This document shows, piece after piece, positions 7,548-15,421 of a stretch of 64,000 nucleotides of DNA. The notes below the pieces were generated by a model. That model had not been told where the DNA came from, made no database searches, and saw only the letters and a program-made list of their open reading frames with translations. Positions within the stretch are counted from its first letter, which is position 1. Each line of letters starts with the position of its first letter. This DNA is from Tabrizicola_A sp965284335 (GTDB lineage: Bacteria; Pseudomonadota; Alphaproteobacteria; Rhodobacterales; Rhodobacteraceae). The translations under genes were made by a program, and so were the position numbers. The stretch lies in assembly GCF_965284335.1 (NCBI RefSeq), contig NZ_OZ260076.1. One strand, given 5' to 3'.

Positions 7548-9374
7548 ATGGACGATCAGAACAAGAATCTCATCCTTGCGACGGCACTCAGCTTTATGGT
7601 GATCCTCGCCTGGTTTGTTGGTGGGCCGATGCTGTTTCCGCAATGGTTCCCAGCCGAGCCCGTGGCGCAGCAGACCGCCGCGCCCGCGACATCGGCCGAG
7701 CCAGAGGCCGCGACCGCAACCCTTGGCGCAGACGCGGCGACCACCGCCACCAATGAGCCCGCCCCCGAGGCCCCGCGCCTGGTGATCGACACGCCGAAAC
7801 TGTCGGGCAGCCTGTCTTTGGCAGGTGGTCGGATTGATGATCTGTCCTTGAAAGACTATCGCGAAACGGTGGACCCGACCTCGCCTCAGGTGCGGCTTTT
7901 GTCACCTGTTGGCAAAGAGCATCCCTACTACGCCGTGTTTGGCTGGTTGGCCGGGAATGGTCTGGAGCCAGCCGATGTGCCAGATGCCAAGACCCAATGG
8001 GCGGTCGTCGGCAATGCGAACCTGACACCCGATGCCCCGGTGACGCTGCAATGGCAAAACACCAAGGGACTGACCTTCACCCGCACGATCAGCATAGATG
8101 CGGATTTCATGTTCACCGTCACCGATAAGGTGGACAACGCGGGCACCGCCGAGGCGCGGCTGGCCCCATACGGCATTGTGGCACGTCATGGGCTGCCGAA
8201 GCTTCAAAACACCTATATCGTGCATGAAGGTCTGGTGCGCCGCACCGATGGCACCTTTGGCGAGGTGGACTATGCCGATTTCGCCGATTTCCCCTTGCCC
8301 GAAGGCGAGACACTGCCGACCGAAAAGCTGGCAGCCTCGACGGATGGCTGGATCGGCTTTACCGACCATTATTGGATGACCACGCTGGTGCCCGAACAGG
8401 GCAAGCCTTGGACATCAATCGCCAAATTTGTTCCGCAGAACAACATCTATCAGGCCGAGGTGCGCCATGATGTCATGGCCATCGCGCCCGGCACCAGTGC
8501 TGAGGTGACGACGCGGCTTTATGCCGGGGCCAAGGAATGGGACACCATTCGCGGCTATCAAAACGAGGGCGGGATCGCCGGGTTCATCGACTCGATTGAC
8601 TGGGGTTGGTTCTATTTCCTGACCAAACCGATCTTTGCGCTGCTGCATTGGCTGAATATCACCATCGGCAACATGGGCCTTGCGATCATCGCACTGACCT
8701 TTGTGCTGAAGATTTTGGTGCTGCCCTTGGCCTATAAATCCTATGTCTCAATGGCGCGGATGAAGGAATTGCAGCCTGAAATGGAAGCGCTGAAAGAGCG
8801 GGCGGGCGAGGACAAGCAAAAGCTGCAAAAAGAAATGATGCAGCTTTACAAGGATAAAAAGGTCAACCCCGCTGCGGGCTGCCTGCCGATCCTGATCCAG
8901 ATCCCGATCTTTTTCGCTTTGTTCAAGGTGATCTCGGTCACGTTGGAACTGCGCCATGCGTCGTTCTTTGGCTGGCTGAACGATCTGGCCGCGCCGGACA
9001 GCTCGTCCTTGTATAACCTGTTCGGGCTTTTCCCATGGGACGCGCCTGCGACGGGCAGCCTGACCCATATGATCTTTATCGGGATCCTGCCAATCATCCT
9101 TGGCATCACCATGTGGATGCAGCAAAAACTGAACCCGGCCCCCACGGACCCCATCCAACAGCAGATTTTTGCTTGGATGCCTTGGGTGTTCATGTTCATG
9201 ATGTCGACCTTTGCGTCGGGCCTGATCATCTACTGGATCACCAACAACACCATCACCTTCATTCAGCAATATCTGATCATGGCCAGCCATGGCAGCCGTC
9301 CGGATTTCTTTGGCAACATCAAGGCCAGCGTGAAAAAACCGGCGGCCGTATCAGACAAGAGCAAGAAAAAATGA
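7548..9374 (+). CDS. yidC: Membrane protein insertase YidC
   Basis: 608 residues. The N-terminal transmembrane helix (about 8-27) starts MDDQNKNLILATALSF. A large periplasmic P1 domain follows, with a low-complexity Ala/Pro/Glu linker at about 40-80. The C-terminal insertase core (about 350-590) contains the 60KD_IMP motifs YKSYVSMARMKELQPE and NPAAGCLPILIQIPIFFALF and ends in a basic tail. It inserts and folds inner-membrane proteins alone or with SecYEG. Its stop overlaps the start of the MOSC gene by 4 bp. Confidence 0.97.
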   Translation: MDDQNKNLILATALSFMVILAWFVGGPMLFPQWFPAEPVAQQTAAPATSAEPEAATATLGADAATTATNEPAPEAPRLVIDTPKLSGSLSLAGGRIDDLSLKDYRETVDPTSPQVRLLSPVGKEHPYYAVFGWLAGNGLEPADVPDAKTQWAVVGNANLTPDAPVTLQWQNTKGLTFTRTISIDADFMFTVTDKVDNAGTAEARLAPYGIVARHGLPKLQNTYIVHEGLVRRTDGTFGEVDYADFADFPLPEGETLPTEKLAASTDGWIGFTDHYWMTTLVPEQGKPWTSIAKFVPQNNIYQAEVRHDVMAIAPGTSAEVTTRLYAGAKEWDTIRGYQNEGGIAGFIDSIDWGWFYFLTKPIFALLHWLNITIGNMGLAIIALTFVLKILVLPLAYKSYVSMARMKELQPEMEALKERAGEDKQKLQKEMMQLYKDKKVNPAAGCLPILIQIPIFFALFKVISVTLELRHASFFGWLNDLAAPDSSSLYNLFGLFPWDAPATGSLTHMIFIGILPIILGITMWMQQKLNPAPTDPIQQQIFAWMPWVFMFMMSTFASGLIIYWITNNTITFIQQYLIMASHGSRPDFFGNIKASVKKPAAVSDKSKKK

Positions 9375-10132
9375 CGGCACGGAACCGAACGGGGCGGCTG
9401 GTGCAAATCTGCCGCCACCCGATCAAGGGACACGGACGCGAAACCCTCGCGTCCGTTCGTCTTTTGGCGGGTGAATGTCTGCCCTATGATCGGCATTGGG
9501 CAGTGGCCCATGAGGCGGCAAAGCTTGGGCCGGGCTGGAACCCATGCATGAACTTTGCCCGTGGCGCAAAAGCGCCTGAGTTGATGGCGATCACCAGCAG
9601 GCTGGATGAGGCGACGGCCACGGTCACATTGCACCATCCAAGCGCGGGCGAGATCACCTTTCGGCCCGACGAGGCCGCTGACCTGCCCCGGTTTCTGGCT
9701 TGGGTGCGCCCATTGATCCCCGAAACCCGCGCGCAGCCCACGCAGATCGTGACGGCCGGTCGCGGGATGACCGACAGCGATTTTCCCTCGGTTGCCATTC
9801 TATCAACGGCCTCGCTGGCCGACCTCTCGGCGCGCATGGGCAAAGAGCTGTCGCAGCATCGCTGGCGCGGCAATCTCTGGATCGAGGGTGCCCCAGCTTG
9901 GGACGAATTCAACTGGATCGGCCGCGATATCCGCATCGGCGGGGCCATCTTGCGCATCGAAGAACGCATCACCCGCTGCACCGCCACCCAAGTGAACCCC
10001 GACACCGGAAAAACCGACGCCGACACCCTTTCCGCGCTTGAGGCCGCCTTTGGCCACCAGGATTTTGGGGTTTACGCCACCGTGATCCAAAGCGGCACCA
10101 TCGCCCTGGGCGATGCATGGAGCCTGACATGA
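9371..10132 (+). CDS. MOSC domain-containing protein
   Basis: 253 residues. The start ATG overlaps the yidC stop (ATGA). N-terminal MOSC-N-like features are ICRHPIKGHGRE and DRHWAVAHE. The MOSC beta-barrel core has the HRWRGNLWIEG region and RCTATQVNPDTG, which holds the conserved cysteine of the family (the residue that handles sulfur of the molybdenum cofactor in related enzymes). The substrate is not known for this subgroup. A terminator-like hairpin lies inside its first codons (see 9432-9465). Confidence 0.88.
   Translation: MTARNRTGRLVQICRHPIKGHGRETLASVRLLAGECLPYDRHWAVAHEAAKLGPGWNPCMNFARGAKAPELMAITSRLDEATATVTLHHPSAGEITFRPDEAADLPRFLAWVRPLIPETRAQPTQIVTAGRGMTDSDFPSVAILSTASLADLSARMGKELSQHRWRGNLWIEGAPAWDEFNWIGRDIRIGGAILRIEERITRCTATQVNPDTGKTDADTLSALEAAFGHQDFGVYATVIQSGTIALGDAWSLT
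9432..9465 (+). terminator. Terminator-like hairpin inside the MOSC reading frame, downstream of yidC
   Basis: ACGGACGCGA at 9432-9441 pairs perfectly with TCGCGTCCGT at 9447-9456 over a 5-nt loop, and TCGTCTTTT follows at 9457-9465. It lies 57 bp after the yidC stop and overlaps codons about 21-32 of the MOSC gene. The protein encoded across it fits the family, so it may attenuate rather than end transcription. Confidence 0.5.
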
Positions 10133-10782
10133 CCCAGATGCAGTTCAAACTGGCCGATGAGCCGGAATTCGAAGCCCGCGAAAAAGGCCGCCTGTTGTTT
10201 GCTGGCCCGGTTGATTTCGTCAAAGGCGTGGTCGCCATGTCGGGATTGCCCCCGGCGGACCGGCGCGAAGTGTGCTTTGCAGGCCGATCAAATGTTGGGA
10301 AATCCAGCCTGATCAATGCCTTGACCGGGCGCAAAACGCTTGCGCGCGCCTCCAACACGCCGGGCCGGACGCAAGAGATCAACTATTTTGCCTTGGGCGA
10401 AGAGCGCTATCTGGTCGACCTTCCCGGCTATGGCTATGCCGAGGCACCCTTGGCGATTGTGGCGAAATGGCAGGCTTTGTTGAAGCAATACCTTGCCGGG
10501 CGACAAACGCTGCGCCGCGCTTTCGTGCTGATTGATGCCCGCCACGGCGTGAAGGCGGTGGATGAAGAAATTCTGAAACTGTTGGACCGCTCGGCCGTGA
10601 CCTATCAGGCCGTGCTGACCAAGGTTGACAAGATCAACCGGGTGGAGCGTGAGGCGGTTATTGAACAAGTCAAGGCCGCATTAGCCAAGCATCCTGCTGC
10701 TTTTCCCGAGATTGTGGTGACAAGCTCGGAAAAGGGCGAGGGCATTGAAACCCTAAGGGCGATTATCGCGACGCTGGAGTAA
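10129..10782 (+). CDS. engB: Ribosome biogenesis GTPase EngB (YihA/YsxC)
   Basis: 217 residues from the ATG at 10129, overlapping the MOSC stop by 4 bp. G1 is GRSNVGKSS, G2 lies around NTPGRTQEIN, G3 is DLPGYGYA, G4 is TKVD and G5 is SSEKGEG. This is the TrmE-Era-EngA-EngB-type GTPase needed for 50S assembly. It is the last gene of the rpmH cluster on this strand before a convergent SDR gene. Confidence 0.95.
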   Translation: MTQMQFKLADEPEFEAREKGRLLFAGPVDFVKGVVAMSGLPPADRREVCFAGRSNVGKSSLINALTGRKTLARASNTPGRTQEINYFALGEERYLVDLPGYGYAEAPLAIVAKWQALLKQYLAGRQTLRRAFVLIDARHGVKAVDEEILKLLDRSAVTYQAVLTKVDKINRVEREAVIEQVKAALAKHPAAFPEIVVTSSEKGEGIETLRAIIATLE

Positions 10783-10783
10783 G

Positions 10784-10828
10784 CCGATTTCTTGCAAGAA
10801 ATCGGTCCGGAGTTTTGACAAACTCCGG
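10784..10828. terminator. Two adjacent hairpins between convergent engB and SDR genes
   Basis: A perfect 22-bp palindrome (CCGATTTCTTG and its complement, 10784-10805) is followed one base later by a 9-bp stem CCGGAGTTT/AAACTCCGG with a 4-nt loop (10807-10828). They fill the gap between two convergent genes and probably serve both as terminators, although neither has a long T run. Confidence 0.5.
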
Positions 10829-10830
10829 CG

Positions 10831-11562
10831 TCACACGTGCTGCGCGCCGTTCACCTGCAATTCGGCGCCAGAGATATAGCTGGACTGCTCCGAGCACAAA
10901 AACCAGATGGCGTCGGCCACCTCTGACGGCTGGCCCAGCCGCTGCATCGGCAGCTTTTCCACGATCTTATCGGTTCCCGGCGACAAGATGGCTGTTTCAA
11001 TCTCACCCGGCGCAATGGCATTGACGCGCACGCCGAGCGGGCCAAAGTCATGGGCCATTTCACGCGTCAAAGCGGCCAGTGCCGCCTTTGAGGTGGAATA
11101 AGCCGCACCCGCAAAGGGGTGCACCCGGCTACCGGCGATGGAGGTGACATTCACGACCGAACCTTTGGCCGCCGAGAGTTCATCCCGCAGCCCACGGGCC
11201 AGAATGATCGAGGCAAAGAAATTGACGTGAAACACCTGCCCCCAGGTGCGCAGATCGGTCTCGAGCGTGTTCAACCGGCTGCCGCCCGGCCCTTTCGGGC
11301 TGATGCCGGCATTGTTGACCAGCGCGTGCAACTTACCACCCAGCGTTTCTTTGATGCCTTCCAGCGCCGCGATGGTCTTATCCGGGCTGGCCAGATCAAT
11401 TTGCACATGGTTCGCTTCGCCATTTGGCCAAGGGCAGCGAGGGTCGAACGGATGGCGCGAGCAGGTCAGCACCCGCCAGCCTTCGCGTTCAAAGCGCTTG
11501 ACGGTGGCATGGCCAATTCCGCGCGATGCCCCGGTCAGCAGCAGGGTTTTCTGTTCCGACAC
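10831..11562 (-). CDS. SDR family NAD(P)-dependent oxidoreductase
   Basis: 243 residues. The cofactor motif TGASRGIG (about 10-17), the NNAG motif, a catalytic serine in VNVTSIAGS and YSTSK (Tyr and Lys of the catalytic triad) are all present. The C-terminal half has the ALTREMAHDFGPLGVRVNAIAPG segment of classical SDRs. The substrate cannot be told from sequence. Transcribed alone, divergent from argB with a 150-bp gap. Confidence 0.9.
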   Translation of the reverse strand: MSEQKTLLLTGASRGIGHATVKRFEREGWRVLTCSRHPFDPRCPWPNGEANHVQIDLASPDKTIAALEGIKETLGGKLHALVNNAGISPKGPGGSRLNTLETDLRTWGQVFHVNFFASIILARGLRDELSAAKGSVVNVTSIAGSRVHPFAGAAYSTSKAALAALTREMAHDFGPLGVRVNAIAPGEIETAILSPGTDKIVEKLPMQRLGQPSEVADAIWFLCSEQSSYISGAELQVNGAQHV

Positions 11563-11712
11563 GATAACCTCCAGTTTGGCCCAAAGGCAGGCCCGGATTT
11601 ACGCGCTGACCTTAGGCCAATGCGCGGCATGCGCAAGGTGGGTGCATGGGCCAATCGACGCTTGGCAGGGGGTGGGAAAAGCCTTATGGGGCGGAAAAGA
11701 TCGGAGGCCGCT

Positions 11713-12612
11713 ATGGAAAAACAAACCCTCACCGCCCAAGACGCCAAGACCACGGCCAAGATGTTGTCCGAGGCGCTGCCCTATCTTCAGCGGTTTGAGG
11801 GCGCGGTTGTGGTGGTGAAGTTTGGCGGCAATGCCATGGGCGATGATGCCGCAATGGCGGAATTTGCCCGCGATATCGTCTTGATGCGGCAGGTGGGGGT
11901 GAACCCTGTGGTTGTGCATGGCGGCGGGCCGATGATCAACGACATGCTGCAAAAGCTTGGGATCAAATCCGAGTTCGTGCGCGGCAAGCGGGTGACCGAC
12001 AAGGCCACCGTGCAGGTGGTCGAGATGATTCTGTCGGGTCTGGTGAACAAGCGGATCGTGCAGGCGATCATGGATGCTGGTGGCCGCGCGGTGGGCATTT
12101 CGGGCAAGGACGATGATCTGATGGTCTGCGAGGCCGATGACCCGGAACTGGGCTATGTCGGCCGCCCCATCGAGATGAACGTGCAGGTGCTGCGCGATCT
12201 TTACAAGGCCGGGATCATTCCGGTGATTGCCCCGGTTGGCACGGGCATGGCGGACAATGAGACCTTCAATGTCAACGGCGACACAGCGGCGGGTGCCATT
12301 GCCGGGGCCTTGCAGGCGGATCGTCTCTTGTTGCTGACCGACGTGCCGGGGGTCAAGGATGCCTCGGGTCAGGTGATGACGCAGATCACGCCTGAAGAAA
12401 TTCGCCAGATGACGCGTGACGGTGTCATTTCGGGCGGCATGATCCCGAAAACCGAAACCGCGCTGATGGCTTTGGAAAAGGGCACGCGGGCGGTGACGAT
12501 CCTGGATGGCAAGGTGCCTAATGCCTGCCTTTTGGAACTGTTCACCGACCACGGCGCGGGCAGTCAGATCAGGTCAACCGCGCCCCGCATCAAGCCGCAT
12601 GTGAAGCGCTAG
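11713..12612 (+). CDS. argB: Acetylglutamate kinase
   Basis: 299 residues. It phosphorylates N-acetylglutamate in arginine synthesis. Family motifs are VVVKFGGNAMGDD (ATP-binding lysine), VVVHGGGPMIND, GKRVTDKATV and NVNGDTAAGAIAGAL, with LTDVPGV and GGMIPKTETA near the C-terminus. The start at 11713 is preceded by GGAGG. A long upstream in-frame extension (to 11119) runs antisense through the SDR gene and is not coding. Confidence 0.97.
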   Translation: MEKQTLTAQDAKTTAKMLSEALPYLQRFEGAVVVVKFGGNAMGDDAAMAEFARDIVLMRQVGVNPVVVHGGGPMINDMLQKLGIKSEFVRGKRVTDKATVQVVEMILSGLVNKRIVQAIMDAGGRAVGISGKDDDLMVCEADDPELGYVGRPIEMNVQVLRDLYKAGIIPVIAPVGTGMADNETFNVNGDTAAGAIAGALQADRLLLLTDVPGVKDASGQVMTQITPEEIRQMTRDGVISGGMIPKTETALMALEKGTRAVTILDGKVPNACLLELFTDHGAGSQIRSTAPRIKPHVKR

Positions 12613-12661
12613 ATTTTTCAGATCAGCGCCCTTACGTTCAAGACAGCGAATGTGAGGTGCC

Positions 12662-13453
12662 ATGGAATACGAGCTGATCCTGCGGCTGGGCGTTTTTCTG
12701 GGCCTGTTTGGTCTTTTCGCCGCGTTAGAGGCAGTTGCCCCGCGCCGGACGCGTCGCCAACCGCGTGGGCAGCGCTGGTTTACCAATCTGTCGATCGTGG
12801 TGCTGGACACGCTTACGCTGCGCGCTTTGGCGGTCTTTTTGCCTTTCTTGGCAATTGGCGCGGCGGTGGATGCATGGCGCATGGGCTGGGGCCTGTTCAA
12901 CGCGCTGGATTGGCCCTTGTGGGTTGAGGTGGTTCTGGCGATTCTGATCCTCGATTTCGCGATCTGGGCGCAGCATCTGGTGACCCATAAGGTTCCGATC
13001 CTGTGGCGCTTTCATCGGGTTCATCACGCCGACCGCGATTTTGATGTCACCACAGCCCTGCGCTTTCATCCGGTGGAAATCCTTGTCTCGATGATGCTGA
13101 AGATTGGCTTGGTCTATGTGATCGGCCCACAAGCGATTGCGGTGCTGCTGTTTGAGGTGATTTTGAACGGCACAGCGATGTTCAACCATTCCAATCTTAA
13201 GCTGCCGCTGTGGTTTGACCGCATTCTGCGGTTGGTTTTGGTCACGCCCGACATGCATCGGGTGCATCACTCGATCCACCGGCATGAGCATGACAGCAAT
13301 TATGGCTTTGCGCTGTCGGTTTGGGACAGGCTTTTTGGCACCTATCGGCCTAAACCTGAGGCTGGGCATGAAGATATGACGGTGGGGTTGCAATGGCAGG
13401 ACGACAAACCCTCGCGGCTGGGTTGGGCGCTGATGCTGCCCTTTCGGAAATAA
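12662..13453 (+). CDS. Sterol desaturase / fatty acid hydroxylase family membrane protein
   Basis: 263 residues, with four or five transmembrane segments (about 7-25, 45-68, 88-105, 140-165). The histidine clusters of the family are HLVTH (about 104-108), HRVHH (about 117-121) and a C-terminal HRVHHSIHRHEH, which together bind a di-iron centre. The enzyme is expected to hydroxylate or desaturate a lipid in the membrane; the actual substrate is unknown. A GAGG ribosome site precedes the ATG. Its 3' end overlaps the next gene by 61 bp. Confidence 0.87.
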   Translation: MEYELILRLGVFLGLFGLFAALEAVAPRRTRRQPRGQRWFTNLSIVVLDTLTLRALAVFLPFLAIGAAVDAWRMGWGLFNALDWPLWVEVVLAILILDFAIWAQHLVTHKVPILWRFHRVHHADRDFDVTTALRFHPVEILVSMMLKIGLVYVIGPQAIAVLLFEVILNGTAMFNHSNLKLPLWFDRILRLVLVTPDMHRVHHSIHRHEHDSNYGFALSVWDRLFGTYRPKPEAGHEDMTVGLQWQDDKPSRLGWALMLPFRK

Positions 13454-14076
13454 AAACGCGGCTTGCGGCGCATCAGCTTGAGATTCTGGGCGGATTTTCG
13501 GCAATGGACGATCCGGCGCTGCCTGCGGGCACGCGCACATTGCTGCTGATCGGCCCAAAGGAACCGGGTTTTTGGCCGCACCTCACCGCGCAGCCCGAAT
13601 GGGATGGCGCACCCGATCCAGTGGATCGCTGGTCGCGCCGGGTGATTGGCCGGATTGCCTGCGATCTGGGGGCCAAGGCGCTGTTTCCCTTTGGCGGGCC
13701 GCCCTATCATCCGTTCTACCAATGGGCGCTGCGCACGGGGCGGGTCTGGGACAGCCCAGTGCGGCTTTTGGTGCATGCAGATCAAGGGCTAATGGTCAGC
13801 TTTCGCGGGGCTTTGGCGCTGAAAGAGAACGTCGCCTTTCCTCCCACCGTGCGAAAGCCCTGCGAGAGCTGCACGGCACCCTGTCTTTCGGCCTGTCCTG
13901 CCGGGGCCTTGGGCGAGGCAGGTTATGACGTGCCCGCCTGCCATGACTGGCTTTCAACCTCTGGACAAGATTGCATGAATTCGGGCTGTCTTGTGCGGCG
14001 CGCTTGCCCGGTGTCGGCAACCTATGCAAGGATACCAGAACAGTCAGCCTATCACATGAGGCAGTTCCACAGATGA
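13393..14076 (+). CDS. Ferredoxin-like 4Fe-4S protein
   Basis: 227 residues. The C-terminal third has two cysteine-rich motifs: CESCTAPCLSACPAGAL (about 157-173) and CMNSGCLVRRACPVS (about 195-210), with one more cysteine between. The spacing suits two iron-sulfur clusters, similar to the C-terminal part of QueG, but the cobalamin domain of QueG is absent. The ATG at 13393 creates a 61-bp overlap with the preceding gene; TTG at 13423 is an alternative. It overlaps the SixA-like gene by 4 bp. The electron partner is unknown. Confidence 0.78.
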   Translation: MAGRQTLAAGLGADAALSEIKTRLAAHQLEILGGFSAMDDPALPAGTRTLLLIGPKEPGFWPHLTAQPEWDGAPDPVDRWSRRVIGRIACDLGAKALFPFGGPPYHPFYQWALRTGRVWDSPVRLLVHADQGLMVSFRGALALKENVAFPPTVRKPCESCTAPCLSACPAGALGEAGYDVPACHDWLSTSGQDCMNSGCLVRRACPVSATYARIPEQSAYHMRQFHR

Positions 14077-14576
14077 AGCGCTTGATCCTGACACGGCACG
14101 CAAAATCCAGCTGGGACGACCCGCTGATGAGTGATCACGACCGGCCCTTGAATGAACGCGGCAAGGCTGCCGCGGCGGATTTGGGCCAGTGGCTGGCCTC
14201 GCGCGGCTATGTGCCGGGTGAGGTGCTGTGTTCAGATGCCGTGCGTACGCGTGCGACATTTTCCGGCATTGCCCCTGCCCTGCCCGGTGCGCCGGTGCTG
14301 GATCTGAAACCCTCGCTCTATCACGCCAGCGCCGATGTGATGCTGGCCGTGCTGCGCCATGCCAAGACCGATACCGTGATGATGATCGGGCATAATCCCG
14401 GCATCGCCGAGTTTGCGCATCGCTTGGTGTCACGCACGCCGATCAACCCAGAGTTCCGCAAATACCCCACCGGGGCCACCTTGGTGGTGGACTTCACCGC
14501 TGATAATTGGGCAGATGTTGGTTTTGGCCAAGGCATCACGGCCGATTTCATCGTGCCGCGCGAAATCGTGGTCTGA
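14073..14576 (+). CDS. SixA-type histidine phosphatase
   Basis: 167 residues of the phosphoglycerate-mutase-like superfamily. The N-terminal catalytic RHAKSSWDD contains the RHG-equivalent histidine; PLNERGK, a CSDAVRTRAT arginine and the second histidine in MIGHNPGI follow. These small enzymes remove phosphate from phosphohistidine or small substrates; SixA acts on ArcB in E. coli. The start overlaps the upstream ferredoxin stop. Confidence 0.88.
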   Translation: MKRLILTRHAKSSWDDPLMSDHDRPLNERGKAAAADLGQWLASRGYVPGEVLCSDAVRTRATFSGIAPALPGAPVLDLKPSLYHASADVMLAVLRHAKTDTVMMIGHNPGIAEFAHRLVSRTPINPEFRKYPTGATLVVDFTADNWADVGFGQGITADFIVPREIVV

Positions 14577-14581
14577 AAGCT

Positions 14582-14637
14582 CCTCCTACGCCTTCGGCGT
14601 CTCGTCGCACCGACGAGCGCCGAAGGCGACGAGGAGG
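14582..14637. repeat. Long hairpin repeat between convergent genes (CGACGAG family, copy A)
   Basis: CGCCTTCGGCG (14589-14599) and CTCGTCG (14601-14607) pair with CGACGAG (14611-14617) and CGCCGAAGGCG (14618-14628), and outer CCTCC/GGAGG close the stem. It probably ends both sixA-like and bztD transcripts. About 30 bp of its right half recurs at 61056-61087, so it belongs to a dispersed repeat family. Confidence 0.65.
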
Positions 14638-14638
14638 T

Positions 14639-15409
14639 TCAGTGGCCGAGGATCTGGCTGAGGAACAGCTTGGTCCGCTCGCTTTGCGGGTTCGAGAAGA
14701 ACTCTTTCGGCGCATTCTGCTCGACGATCTGGCCTTGGTCCATGAACACCACGCGGTTGGCCACTGCTTGGGCAAAGCCCATCTCGTGGGTGACGCAGAG
14801 CATCGTCATGCCCTCTTCGGCCAAGGCGATCATGGTGTCGAGCACCTCCTTGATCATCTCAGGATCCAGCGCCGAGGTCGGCTCGTCAAACAGCATGATC
14901 CGCGGCTTCATGCACAAGGACCGCGCAATCGCCACCCGCTGCTGCTGACCGCCCGACAGCTGGCCCGGATATTTATGGGCCTGTTCGGGGATCTTCACCT
15001 TTTCCAGAAAATGCATCGCGATTTCTTCGGCCTCGCGCTTGGGGGTCTTGCGAACCCAAATCGGTGCCAGCGTGCAGTTTTCCAAAATGGTCAAATGCGG
15101 GAACAGGTTAAAGTGCTGAAACACCATCCCCACCTCTGAGCGGACCTTGTCGATGTTCTTCAGGTCATTGGTCAGCTCGGTGCCATCCACCACGATCTGC
15201 CCCGACTGGTGTTCTTCCAGCCGGTTGATGCAGCGGATCAGCGTCGATTTCCCCGACCCTGACGGCCCGCAGATCACGATCCGCTCGCCGCGATTGACGG
15301 TCATATTGACGTCACGCAGAACATGGAACTGGCCATACCACTTGTTCATGCCGGTGATCTTGATGGCGACCTCGTCCGAGACCTGCATCTGTTTGGTTGC
15401 TTCTGCCAT
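14639..15409 (-). CDS. bztD: Glutamate/glutamine/aspartate/asparagine ABC transporter ATPase
   Basis: 256 residues. The ATG at 15409 has GGAG 8 bp upstream; a TTG at 15415 is less likely. Walker A is GPSGSGKST, the signature is LSGGQQQR, Walker B is IMLFDEPTSALD and the H-loop is VTHEMGFA. It closely resembles the GlnQ/BztD/AapP branch of polar amino acid importers. It energises the BztBC permease, whose genes lie immediately upstream on the same transcript (12-bp gap). Confidence 0.95.
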   Translation of the reverse strand: MAEATKQMQVSDEVAIKITGMNKWYGQFHVLRDVNMTVNRGERIVICGPSGSGKSTLIRCINRLEEHQSGQIVVDGTELTNDLKNIDKVRSEVGMVFQHFNLFPHLTILENCTLAPIWVRKTPKREAEEIAMHFLEKVKIPEQAHKYPGQLSGGQQQRVAIARSLCMKPRIMLFDEPTSALDPEMIKEVLDTMIALAEEGMTMLCVTHEMGFAQAVANRVVFMDQGQIVEQNAPKEFFSNPQSERTKLFLSQILGH

Positions 15410-15421
15410 GGACAAGGCTCC

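Noticed and set aside
11119..11712. In-frame upstream extension of argB by 198 codons
   Set aside because: Runs antisense through the SDR gene and has no family similarity; ATG 11713 has GGAGG upstream and gives the normal ArgB length.
13393..14076. QueG epoxyqueuosine reductase
   Set aside because: Only the iron-sulfur part is similar; the N-terminal cobalamin-binding domain is missing and the length (227 aa) is too short.
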